The notes under the pieces: model-generated
Databases searched by the model: none
What the model saw: only the letters and a program-made list of their open reading frames with translations
Told to the model about the DNA's origin: nothing
Shown here: in pieces, positions 10,061-19,924 of the stretch
Layout of the letters: every line of letters begins with the position of its first letter
How positions within the stretch are numbered: the first letter of the stretch is position 1
Program-made: the position numbers and the translations under genes
Assembly (NCBI RefSeq): GCF_023898315.1
Contig: NC_064622.1
Location: forward strand, 270,435,503 to 270,499,502
Reading direction: 5' to 3'
Source of the DNA: Schistocerca nitens
Taxonomy: Eukaryota > Arthropoda > Insecta > Orthoptera > Acrididae
DNA length: 64,000 nt

Positions 10061-10400
10061 AGCGGACTCTGTTGGCCTTTTAGATCTCGCAGCCGTGACT
10101 GCGAGCTGTCGTTGTTTACCGTCATTGCTGACGGGACCAGGTTCAGCGCTCGAGGCGTCGTCACAGGGCGCTGATCCGAAATAACTTCACGCACAGTGCT
10201 CGGCGCGCTTCCGCCCACGCGCGGCGCGTAGCCGCCGGAAGCGGGGCCGCTCTCTAAGCAAACCGGGGAGGGCAGTAAAGCTGCAGGACACGGAACAGTC
10301 GCCAGTAGCTCAAGCTACATCCGTGTAGCGGTGAGAACTGTGGCGCGCCTGCGGCAGCAAGGTCGCGTACTGCTCACTGAAATCTTTGCGCCAGAAAATT
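10061..10400. other. GC- and CpG-rich patch of unknown nature
   Basis: 10130-10390 is markedly GC-rich with many CpG dinucleotides (for example GCCCACGCGCGGCGCG near 10213). It abuts the truncated LINE. No coding frame is recognised. It could be part of an unidentified repeat's promoter/LTR or a piece of a host regulatory island. Confidence 0.35.
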
Positions 10401-10532
10401 ATTTGCACTAGGTGATTACGACAGATGTCATACAGACTTACTTTACTTTTTTATGTCTAGAGATCACAGTTTTAAAGCTCAGAATTGAGATATGTCCAAT
10501 GCTTCCTACTTCCCTGCCACACATCTTCTGGA

Positions 10533-10630
10533 CTACTCTGCAATTCACACTTACGTGCTCGGCAGAGGGTTCGGAGAATCATTCTCAGACAATTTCTCTA
10601 CTGCTCCACTCTCTAACAAGATACATAAAG
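10533..10630 (-). mobile_element. LINE 3' end fragment (GATGTA-tail family)
   Basis: Antisense CTACTCTGCAATTCACACTT, GTGCTCGGCAGAGGGTTC and TACTGCTCCACTCTCTAAC match the 3' untranslated region of the LINE at 51290-52875. Confidence 0.65.
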
Positions 10631-10717
10631 TTCTACGTTCTGCCCCAGACCGCCATGTCATCCTCTACCAATGGTGTCAAAAATGGTTCAAAAGGCTCTG
10701 AGCACTATGGGACTTAA

Positions 10718-12979
10718 GGGGAGCCGGAGGTGGTCAAATCCAAAAAATTACGACTTTTTTTTTGCTACCGAAAATTAATTGGAACATTCCTCTTTAATGT
10801 AAACTTTGAATTATTGTTCTACTCGCCCTAGAAATGGAGTTATTACCATTTTCCCCCACGCCTGCAGAGGAAATGGGCGGCCGCTGAATGCATCTGACAC
10901 CCTCTCGTGACTTCCTGGCGAACTGCTTGGGATTTTCTCGGCCTGTTACGCATACAGCGAGTGTGCAAGGGTTGGCTACATTGTTTTCTGTGACAAATGA
11001 AGCGCTAAGAGTGCGGAACATCGCCTCTTTGCTGTTTACCGTTTCGAATTAGTTCAGTGTTGCGCCTGTTGTTGGTAGTATTATACTTCTTGTGTAAAGC
11101 GTTGTTCTGGCTACGATGCCACGTTTTAGTAGCCGTGTATATAAGAAGAGGAAGAACGTAGGGAGAAGAAAATTAACACTAATACCAAGTTGCGATACTA
11201 CAATTACTGAAACAGTGCGTTCTTTCTACAATTCACATGCCAGTCTCTTTGGTGAAAATGGACGATCTAGAGTGTTTGATGTGAATGTTCGACTTGTGTA
11301 TGGTCTTCGATCCATTGGAAAAGGGTCTGCTGCCGGTAAACTGTTTTGTGGTATTATGAACTTGCCATCGCCTCCAAGCAAATTTGGGTACTACTGTGAA
11401 CTGGTAGGATCCTCTGTTGAAGATGTGGCTTTGAAAACCATGAAGGAAGCAGTTGAGGAATCTGTAGAAATGAACGGTGGTTCTAGGGATTTGGTAGTGG
11501 CATTTGATGGTTCCTGGCAAAAGAGGGGTCATAAATCCCTGAATGGGGTTGTAACTGCTACTTGTGGTGATAGTGCAAAAGTGATAGATGTTGCAATATT
11601 ATCAAAACATTGTAGGTGAAAAAATAAAATCAAAGGAGAGCACAGTGGAACCTGTGAGGCAAATTTTAGTGGATCAAGTGGAGAAATGGAAGTGGATGGA
11701 GTGAAACAAATTTTTGAACGTTCAGTTCCCAGATACAACGTTAGGTACAAATACTACCTTGGGGATGGTGACTCCAAAGGTTTCAAGACTATAGAGGAAC
11801 TGAAACCATATGGAAATGAACTTGTAGTTGAAAAGTTCGAATGCATTGGGAATGTGCAAAAGCGTATGGGTGCACGGCTTCCAAGGCTCAAACAAACTTT
11901 GGGTTCAAGTAAGCTCAGTGATGGAAAGACAATAGGAGCGAGAGACAGGCTTACTGATGAGGTGATTGAACGTCTACAGAGATACTATGGGTATGGTATA
12001 AGGCAAAATACTAGTAATGTTAGTGACATGCGAAAAGCAGTGTGGGCATTGTCCTTCATACTGCCTCTTCCAATGAATACCCTCAACACAGCCTGTGCCC
12101 AAAAGATTCCTGGTGCAAATATAATGCAAAAAAGGACTATGATCACAAACATGGTTTGCCAGCAGCTGTGATAAATGCAATAAAACGAATTTTTCATGAC
12201 TTAGCACGGCCAGAATTGTTACACAAATGTCTACACGAAAAGACGCAGATTCCTAATGAGAGCGTAAACAATTTGATTTGGAAAGTGATTCCTAAAAGGG
12301 TGTTTGTAAGCATAAAAACACTGCACTTCGGCATTTATGATGCAATAGCAACCTGCAACCAAGGGAACAGTGTGAAGCGTGAAGTTCTGAAGGCATTAGG
12401 ATTTACAGCTGGGGTGAACACTGTACGAGCACTAAGAAATATTGACAGAAAAAGGATAAGAGGAGCAGAAAGAAGAGAAAGGCATATGAAGTATGAAACA
12501 ACAGGCCAGAAAAGAAAACAGAAGAGGAAGCTTTTGGAGGATGAAGAAGAAGACCCTGATAATCCATCCTATAGTGCAGGAATGTATTGAGAAACTTTGA
12601 TAGCCATTTCCCGTAAATTAGAATTTTTCGAATATAAGGAACATTTTCTCAAAATCCACTCAAGCTAGAGAGATGAAATTTTTATACAGCACTCCTAGTG
12701 GTCAAACTTACGTTGTAACACAGCCATTTGCAATATGTTCAGTAGTTTCATTTCAGTTTAATTATAAAGCAATTATTTGTAAAAAATTTGGGTCATTAAT
12801 AAGAAAAATAATTGGAAGGAAACTAGAAAAGATACTCCAAAATCCCTCTGTCATAACTGCAATACTAAACCACTCCACATGTAAAAAAAATTCAAATTTT
12901 TCTATTTGGTAGTTTATTCATAAATGTTCCTCCAACTTAGTGATTTTAACATGGGCAGCATAGGCACCTCCGGCTCCCC
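10718..12979 (+). mobile_element. TTAA-target DNA transposon 1 (Kolobok-type)
   Basis: Perfect 15 bp terminal inverted repeats GGGGAGCCGGAGGTG open and close the element. Both ends are flanked by TTAA (10714-10717 and 12980-12983). The interrupted SINE normally has a single TTAA at exactly this place, so the 4 bp duplication is demonstrated by the empty site. The interior carries a transposase pseudogene (11116-12590). TTAA duplication with this transposase type points to the Kolobok superfamily. piggyBac is the other TTAA-specific group, but the protein does not resemble it. Confidence 0.88.
11116..12590 (+). pseudogene. Mutator-like/Kolobok-type transposase pseudogene, element 1
   Basis: Start ATG 11116 follows an AT-rich leader. 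Recognisable segments are VYGLRSIGKG and FCGIMNLPSPP, then AFDGSWQKRGH (first acidic residue, D131), YYLGDGDSKG (second), WCKYN, HKHGLP and PNESVNNLIW (acidic Glu). Lesions: an in-frame TGA at 11617-11619 where the paralogue at 19925 has a Cys codon, and loss of one base near 12052 shifting the second half into the 12042-12590 frame. Compared with the paralogue, it also lacks ~95 N-terminal residues including a zinc-ribbon-like Cys cluster. It ends in a Lys/Arg- and Asp/Glu-rich tail. Confidence 0.88.
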
Positions 12980-13214
12980 TTAACAGCTGAGGTCATCAGT
13001 CCCCTAGACTTCGAACTACCTAAACCTAACTAAGGACACCACAGACATCCATGCCCGAGGCAGGATTCGAACCTGCGACCGTAGCGGTCGCGCGGTTCCA
13101 GACTGAAGCGCCTAGAACCGCTCGGCCACACCGCCTGGCCCCAATGCCGTCATCGGGTCCGATATGGAAGGGCATGTGGTCAGCACACTGCTCTCCCGGT
13201 CGTTACCAGGTTTC

Positions 13215-14440
13215 TTGACCTTGGAGTCGCTACTGATCGTTTCAGTCACTCGTCAGTTGACCTCACGCGCCTGAGTGCACCCCGTCCCGTACCAGTCCTC
13301 CCACCAAGGAAAAAATCCCGCAACGAGAAATGCCTTTGTTTTAATGATTGCCACCACAACTCGCTTATCGTATCTGTGACACACTCTTTCCAATGTCTCG
13401 GTAATACAAAATAGCTGACTTCTTTTAAACGTTTTCGATGTCCTCTGTCAATCTGACTTGATGAGGAACCTACACCGCGCACCGATAATCCAGAAAGAGA
13501 CGGAGAAGAGTAACGTAGGCAGTCTCTCTAGTAGATCTGTTGTATCTCCTAAGTGTTCTGCGAATAAAACGCGTTTTTGATTCGTCTCCCCAAAACATTT
13601 CCTACATGATGATTCAAAGTCAAGTTGTTTGTAATGCTATTCTATAGGTACATAATTCAATCGACAACCTTTAAATTTGTAGGAGTTATCGTGTAATAGA
13701 AATTTAGCTGTTTTTTGCTATGCATATTTAAGGACCTCACGTTCTTTATTGTTTAGGCTCATATGCCACTGTTCCCATCAGGCCGATTTCTTTTCTAAAT
13801 TATTTTCCAGTTTTTTAAAGGACATAATATTCGTTGTCGACTGTAGCAATTGTTCATTTCACAACTGCAATTTCGGTCTTTTGGCAATTTTCAAGTGATA
13901 TTGCAACAGACTTTGCTTCAGTAAATCACTTGAAAATGGCCAAAAGATCGAAATTGCAACTGTGAAATAAATAATTTCCACAGTCAACGACGATATCATG
14001 TCCTCTAAAAAATTCTTACATGACTGTGAACCCCGACCATGAGAAATTAATTTCACAATTTGTTTTCCTCTTCTGACGATGTTATTAGCCCATGAGCGAC
14101 AGCATCATCAGCTTCTCATATTGTCTCCTAAATTCTGTATATAGACGAAGAACAGTAGAGCGCCTACAACACTTCCTTGGGGAGCATCAGAAATCACTTT
14201 TGTTTTACTCGCTGACTGCCCATTAGTTACTACGAACTATGGCACTTCTGAGAATAAATCACGAATCCAGTCGCACAAGTGCGACGATACTCCGTAGGCA
14301 CACTATTTCATCAGCAGCCGCTTGTGAAGAACGGTGTCAAAAGCCTTCTGGAGGGCTATAAATACGTAATCAGTTTCGCATCCCCTCTCAAAAGCACTCA
14401 TTACTTCGTGTGAATGAAGAGCCAGTTGTGTTCACTAAGG
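13215..14440 (-). mobile_element. decayed LINE (GATGTA-tail family), interrupted by a foldback
   Basis: The minus-strand frame 13246-13482 contains HWKECVTDTISELWWQSLKQ, matching the thumb region of the LINE at 52158-52799. At 14160-14400 the minus strand encodes, in several frames, decayed counterparts of the palm region (the AFDTV and GVPQG neighbourhood). The reverse-transcriptase order is preserved, but it is full of indels, and a hairpin element at 13811-14013 sits in the middle. Confidence 0.7.
13811..14013. repeat. small foldback/MITE hairpin inside a LINE relic
   Basis: Two 89 bp arms, 13811-13899 and 13925-14013, are inverted copies separated by 25 bp. Shared strings include TTTCACA, TGCAATTTCG and CTTTTGGC with AATTTTCAAGTGAT. 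There is no coding content. The target duplication is not obvious. Confidence 0.8.
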
Positions 14441-14715
14441 GTACATTCACTAGGACAGTCAGGACAGGGCACAAGATGTTACTCAACCTGATATTTGCCA
14501 CAATCACATCTGTTGCCATATTTATCTCATACTGATAAGATTTACCTTCACTTTCGTTGCACTCGTTTTGGTGCGGTTCAGGCTTCTATAAATCTCCCAC
14601 CTCCAGTACTCGCCTCTGGGTCTCTCCTGTAGTGGAGAGTAGTCGTTTCTAGGCTCGGTACGCTCTTTGCTCAGCAACGTCTTCATGGTCCACAGGAAGC
14701 TCCAAATAAGGTGAA

Positions 14716-14908
14716 GCCGGCCGGAGTGGCCGAGCGGTTCTAGGCGCTTCAGTCTGGAGCCGCGCGCCGCTACAGTCGCAGGTTCGAATCCTGCCTCGGG
14801 CATGGATGTGTGTGATGTCCTTAGGTTACTTAGGTTTAAGTAGTTCTAAGTTCTAGGGGACTGATTACCTCAGATGTTAAGTCCCATAGTGCTTGGAGAC
14901 ATTCGAAT
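14716..14908 (+). repeat. SINE, GCCGGCC family
   Basis: Full copy with head GCCGGCCGGAGTGGCCGAGC and family trailer. An exact 11 bp target duplication CAAATAAGGTG lies at 14703-14713 and 14909-14919. Its antisense strand opens a frame starting MPEAGFEPATVA, a typical spurious prediction from this SINE. Confidence 0.95.
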
Positions 14909-14919
14909 CAAATAAGGTG

Positions 14920-15454
14920 TGTCGTTCATCGGAGGTTTGCTTAACCTCCTCAGTGTGTCCGTGACAAGCTCTTCGGAAACTGGGGTCCGTAAACCCGGCT
15001 GCTTTGGATGGTTTGTCGAGCGGTGCAGGTCTCATACAAACGGTTGTTAGCATGTTTCATTAACCCTTAAGTTAACCGTTTCGGCATGAACAGATTTGAT
15101 CAACACCGGGCAATCAAATTTAAGCGTGGAGAAGCACAGCGCTCGGGCTGTGGCTCTCAGCACCTTTGGCCTAGCTCCGCGTTTGCCGTTGGCTAATTTT
15201 CTCAGTATGTTATTTCCTGCTGTGACCTAATGACGGATCTTGTCACACTGATGTTTGTACATGATTATCCGATAGAGATATAAAGTAATTCCAAAACGTA
15301 AACATAAGTGCCCATGTGTTAGAGATGCAAGATTTCATTATCGTATGCGGCAGTTGGCATTACTCCATCACTCACATTATCGCCGTTGTACCGTACGGAT
15401 ATGACACTGCAATTTTTTCTATGTTTACATCGATACTCAAAAAGTCTTTTTATG
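14920..15454. other. no recognisable feature
   Basis: No domain-bearing frame or repeat recognised. Confidence 0.5.
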
Positions 15455-15512
15455 GGGAGGAGGAGGAGGAGTAGGCGTGGGAGGACGATGAGGACGACGA
15501 CGACGACGCAAA
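15455..15512. repeat. GGA/ACG-rich simple repeat
   Basis: GGAGGAGGAGGAGGAG followed by GAGGACGACGACGACGACG, a short impure trinucleotide tract. Confidence 0.8.
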
Positions 15513-15819
15513 TAGAACGTCGTATAGGGAATGGCGTATCTTGCAAATCTCCATGATCTATAAAAATTCTTAAGACGTTCCTTATTCGTTAACGTATACC
15601 ATGCAAGCCACGAATGAGGCACCACATTTTTGTCTTCACCAATCATTCTTTCCTAGCTCTGTTATCATCCTCCCACCAACCAACTAAGGTCACAAGAATA
15701 TCTCAACTAATCGAAAAACTGTCATTATCCTCCAGCGTAACAGATTAATAGTTACTGTTGCACTGTGTCTAGTGACTAGCATTCTTTATAGCTGATATCG
15801 TCAGTCGGAATGAAGGAAG
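15513..15819. other. no recognisable feature
   Basis: Only short frames and nothing identifiable. Confidence 0.5.
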
Positions 15820-16040
15820 GAGGGAAGATTTTAGCGGTGAACGTCCCGTCGACGACGTTGTCGATAGTGACGGGACATAAATTCGATCGGGCAAGGAATT
15901 ATACCGTGTCCTTTTCGAAGGAACTATTTCTATATTTACATTAATCAGTTCTGAGAACCTACAGAAAATTTAAATCTGGCTGGAGGGGCGGGGAGTTGAA
16001 GCGGCTTTCTTTCGAATGCGTGTCTAGTGCCCCACCTCGC
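15820..16040 (-). repeat. SINE, GTCCCGTCGACG family, nearly complete, antisense
   Basis: Contains AACGTCCCGTCGACGACG, TTCGAAGGAAC, AATCTGGCTGG and, at the right, GTGTCTAGTGCCCCACCTCGC. On the minus strand that right end is the tRNA-like head (GCGAGGTGG). This is the most complete copy of the family in the window. Confidence 0.75.
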
Positions 16041-16573
16041 AAAGTTTATTTGTGGTATTTAGCTATATAAGTATGTATTAGTGGTTCCAAGTTCGGTATG
16101 TACAAATAATGTACCAATGGATCACCATTAAGCCAATAGCAGTAACCATACGCAGGAAATGAGCGTTGACGGTAGATGCAAAATTCCTGCTGGTGTTGGT
16201 TCCTTGTCGCTGCTTTCCTCCGACTTATTGGAAGTATCAGAGTAAACATCTTCAATCTTAGATTGATAATGTAGCCTAACCATAATCTTCCATACTAAAA
16301 GTGGTGCAAATACTTTAAAAGCACTAGAGAGGGTGTATGTTATTATTTAGCGAAGGGGGCAACAAGAAACTTAGCACGATGTAGCGAGATGCTATCCATA
16401 CTACTGAAATGCTGAACTGTATTTTCGAAAGCAGGTCTATTGTTGCATGACAATGCGCCTCCCCACACTGCAGCCTAACTATAGAAAAGTTCTGGAAATG
16501 ATCGAAGTACCGAAACGTCCCACGCATAGCCCCTACACTGATTCACCTAACAGCAACGTTCGACACATTTAAA
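16041..16573. other. no recognisable feature
   Basis: AT-rich, with short frames only and no repeat recognised. It ends at the TA that flanks the following Tc1 element. Confidence 0.5.
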
Positions 16574-16684
16574 TACACTACTGTTTGTAAAAAGTGAAAC
16601 ACTCATAAGCAATGGTCTGCAACACGCCACGATAAGACGAAGTGTTGAATGGTGGAACCATTATAAGTGATTTAAATGGTAGTG

Positions 16685-16967
16685 AGGTGGCGTGCACGTA
16701 GGCCCAAACAGCGTCCTCTTTCGTATCAGTCCGCAGCTCGGGGTCTAGGAGCTAGCGTTGCTGCCTCTGGATCACGGGATACCAGGTTTGATTCCCGGTC
16801 GGGTTGGGGATTTTCTCTTTCCGGGGACTGGGTGTTTATGTTGTCATTTCATCATCATCATAATTTGTGAGAGTGACTAGATAGGATAGTGAAAAGAAAA
16901 TGGACTGTGTAAAAATTGGGACTTTGTACGGGTGCTGATGACCGCACAGTTGAGCGCCCCACAAACC

Positions 16968-17004
<37 letters not shown>
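16685..17004 (+). repeat. tRNA-derived SINE with (CAT)n tail
   Basis: The tRNA-like head has a B box GGTTTGATTCC, followed by GGTTGGGGATTTTCTC, ACTGGGTGTTTATGTTGTCA, GGGACTTTGTACGGGTGCTG and a terminal CATCATCAT array (16973-17004). The tail array and body identify a different family from the GCCGGCC SINEs. It interrupts the 5' part of the Tc1 element. Confidence 0.85.
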
Positions 17005-17105
17005 TTTTGTAATATTGGACAGGTCAGTGTGACGCAACTCTCAATCGGTGCGGAGCCGTCATACGAAGTGGAAACGTGTAACCAAACACTACTAGTCTTC
17101 GCTGA

Positions 17106-17880
17106 CATCACATGTTGGAATACCGGCATGTGATTGAGTTCGAATGGGGCAGAATGATTGGTCTCCGTTATTCCGTGACACTGTGCTCGTATAGGGCACA
17201 CTGGTTTAACAGTGAGGCATACGTGGAACCTGTGAAGAGAAGAGAGCCGTACACAGCGTCGACAGGGTAGTGGACGACACTATGTGACCACAGCGCGAGA
17301 TGACCGCCAAATTGTCCGCTTGGCCGTAACGGACAGAACAGCTTCGTCTACAGTGCTGGCGCGATGTTGGACAGCTCTGCGTCGGCGGGTTCGACGCCGT
17401 CTTCTGCGAGCTGTGGCACGCATGCCGTGGGGTCGGATTCCACCAGGACCCATCAACGCCGACACTGGCTCGCTGAGTGGCAAAATGTAGTGTTTTCGTG
17501 CGAGTCCCGCTTCGACTTTTCCTACAGTGATGGCCGCATACGCGTCCGGCGCAGCCGTGGTGAACACAATCAGGCACACTGTTTTGTTGAGCGGCATGGC
17601 GGAGAAATGGCAAGCGTGATGGTGTGGGGCGCCATTGCCTATAACACGCGATCTCGCCTCTTACGCCTTAAGGGCAATTTGTAAAGCTACCGCTATATCA
17701 GGGAGGTTTTATAGCCCGAGGCACAGCCCCTACTGCAGAACGTTCCACATGCCATATTTCAGCAGGACAACACCCGGCCGCATGTGGCGAGGAATGTGGA
17801 AGCCTTTTCAAAGGAACGACGGGTACCACTGCTTCCCTGGCCCGCACATTCGCTTGACATGTCGCCCATCGAGCCTACAA
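17106..17880 (+). pseudogene. Tc1-like transposase pseudogene
   Basis: Recognisable pieces in three frames: N-terminal helix-turn-helix region (HVIEFEWGRMIGL-like around 17130), TTARDDRQIVRLAV, SRFDFSYSDGRIRVRR (first Asp region), VMVWGAIAYNTRS, FQQDNTRPHVARN (second Asp) and PAHSLDMSPIE (catalytic Glu). A stop follows LKGNL at 17684, with further shifts. This is DD34E-type and inactive. Confidence 0.88.
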
Positions 17881-18123
17881 ACCGCGTGGCACAGTATTGC
17901 CTAGTAGAACATTCAGGAGCTCTTTCATTCCATGCCACGACAGCTAACGGCTTAATTACAGCACCTCGTGGCGCTACTCCGTACCAAATTTCCACAGTCA
18001 CAGTGTATGTGTAAGACTGTAATAGTAACCATTTGTGTAGCGCTATGTCCCTAATCTGTGGAACAAATTTCTTTGTCTTGACATATCTCGGTCTTAGTGT
18101 TTCATTTTCCAAACGGTAGTGTA

Positions 18124-18809
18124 CGTATGTTTGTGTGGAGGGATCCGAGAATTGTCATGGTGTGATCCATTATCTGCGTTCGTTGTTGCTGTATGTGTTA
18201 TACACACACGCACTAAAATCAAGTTTTTGATATGTAAGTTTGTGACATACTGGATGGTGAATACACTGCGTACTGCTGAAATTATTAAAATAAATTTCTT
18301 TCCTGGTATTCCACTTCAACGTGTAATTAGATTGTGGATACTTATGAGACGTACGGAGCCGGTACGGTAAGCCAAACTACGTAAGCCAATCTTGACTAGT
18401 TTCTACCATGCTTGCACTATTCACTTGTACTATCTATTGTCTCTTATCAGCTTCTTTGTCTGACGAGCATTTGTGCACTGCGTGGCATCTGGCTTAATTG
18501 TTCTGTTTACCAACAACGTTTCCTGGTGGTTTTTGTGTGGATAGTTTTCGGCTTTTCAACACCACTGATTGGACCGTATGCCAAATTTTCAGAATTATAC
18601 TGCCTCACTTGAAATAATCTTCGTGACTTTCAACCTAGAAACTTTATATATCTATATTAAATACAAATAAAACTTAATCGTCATCAATTCTTTCTGCAAA
18701 CTTTTTGAAACACAGTATTCACTGAATCTCGGCATTAGTTCCATTGAATATACTCGACGCAATGTGCAAACGGAAATACTTCGCGAGTTGTAACTTAGGC
18801 TCTCACGAA
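18124..18809. other. no recognisable feature
   Basis: Short frames only (for example 18119-18370 and 18412-18612, both with hydrophobic stretches), unassignable. Confidence 0.5.
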
Positions 18810-18836
18810 TGTATTATTATTATTATTATTATTATT
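18810..18836. repeat. (TTA)n microsatellite
   Basis: About eight ATT units. Confidence 0.9.
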
Positions 18837-19525
18837 CATTTGAATATGGAAAATGACAGTGTCACATACTTCACGAACGAGAAAAGATCTTTCACCAATG
18901 ATGGCTCTTGGAAGAAGGCATGAAGAAAGAAGCGTGAAGCTAAATACGAAATGTGAACCAGTGGGGCAATATTAATCAATACTGGTGACAATAGCTATTT
19001 CGAACACTACAAAAGCAAAAGAAATGAAACTATTATTAACAGATTCTATCCTAAGGTAAGCAGTTCCTTACACTCCACTGCACAATGAAAGATTCGTTAC
19101 GAAATCAATAACAATATTCGACTCGAGAAGGTTCCTATGTACGGAGTAAAGCACTTGAATCACAAGTGACGATTAGTCTTTTGGGCCTTCTATCAACGGC
19201 TTATTTTTTCAGTAATATAGTAGTTCGACTTAAACACAATACTCAATATATCTAACAGGGGCACACATTCCAGAAAATAATCCACAAGCACAAGGAAGAG
19301 AGAAGTCATTAAGTTTAACTACAGTAATGAGATTCTACGCAAGAGATACCGAATTATGGCCTGACAACGTGTTAATGACGTGCTGTGGCAGAGATATTTA
19401 CTAAGGAATCTCTCATTACGGCACGTGACTCTGCTAATGTCTAGTGATGTAAAGCTTTCCATACGTCTTCACTTCACTGAAACATTTTCTCTTTTACCGT
19501 ACGATGTCGACGATATTACGTTTCA
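18837..19525. other. no recognisable feature
   Basis: AT-rich, with no domain or repeat recognised. It ends at the TTAA flanking transposon 2. Confidence 0.5.
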
Positions 19526-19924
19526 TTAAGGGGCTCCGGAAAGGCTCAAAATCATGAGAAGTTCAATTTTGACTTTTTTGCGTTTTCTGAATCTGCAGAC
19601 TATTACCTTTTAATAGATATATAATTTATTCAATTCCGAAGACTACAACTATTTTTAAATTTTTTTTGAAATGTGTTCTACATGGGCGTGACCCACTGTG
19701 ACGCTGTTAAACTGCTGTCAAATGGTGTTATTATTAACGTCCGTGTTCATCAGGTACATTTTAGTGATGTGAGATAAAGTATGTGTTGTGGCTAACCTGT
19801 GATGGTTTAATATATATCGCTGGTGTGATTGTCGATTGTTTCATGTTTATTTACTCTGTCGTTATCTCGAAAATATTCGTAATTAATTCTGTTTCTTGAG
19901 TCTCTGTTTTGTTGAAGTATAATA

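Larger units (their letters stand above)
10680..13140 (-). repeat. SINE, GCCGGCC family, split by a TTAA transposon
   Basis: The left piece 10680-10717 (ATGGTTCAAAAGGCTCTGAG to GACTTAA) and right piece 12980-13140 (TTAACAGCTGAGGTCATC to CACACCGCCTGGCC) are consecutive parts of one antisense SINE. The imperfect target duplication CCAATGGTGTCA (10668-10679) and CCAATGCCGTCA (13141-13152) flanks the pair. The intervening 2262 bp is a later DNA-transposon insertion at the SINE's TTAA. Confidence 0.92.
16576..18121 (+). mobile_element. Tc1-like DNA transposon with a nested SINE
   Basis: The left terminus CACTACTGTTTGTAAAAAGT (after TA at 16574) pairs with the complement of the right terminus near 18096-18121, which ends AAACGGTAGTG before TA. 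Subtracting the nested SINE gives about 1.2 kb, the usual Tc1 size. The interior 17106-17880 holds a broken Tc1 transposase. Confidence 0.8.

Noticed and set aside
16973..17004. CRISPR-like or independent microsatellite at the CAT array
   Set aside because: It is the 3' tail of a SINE. No spacer-repeat pattern occurs anywhere in the window, and a eukaryotic context makes CRISPR irrelevant.
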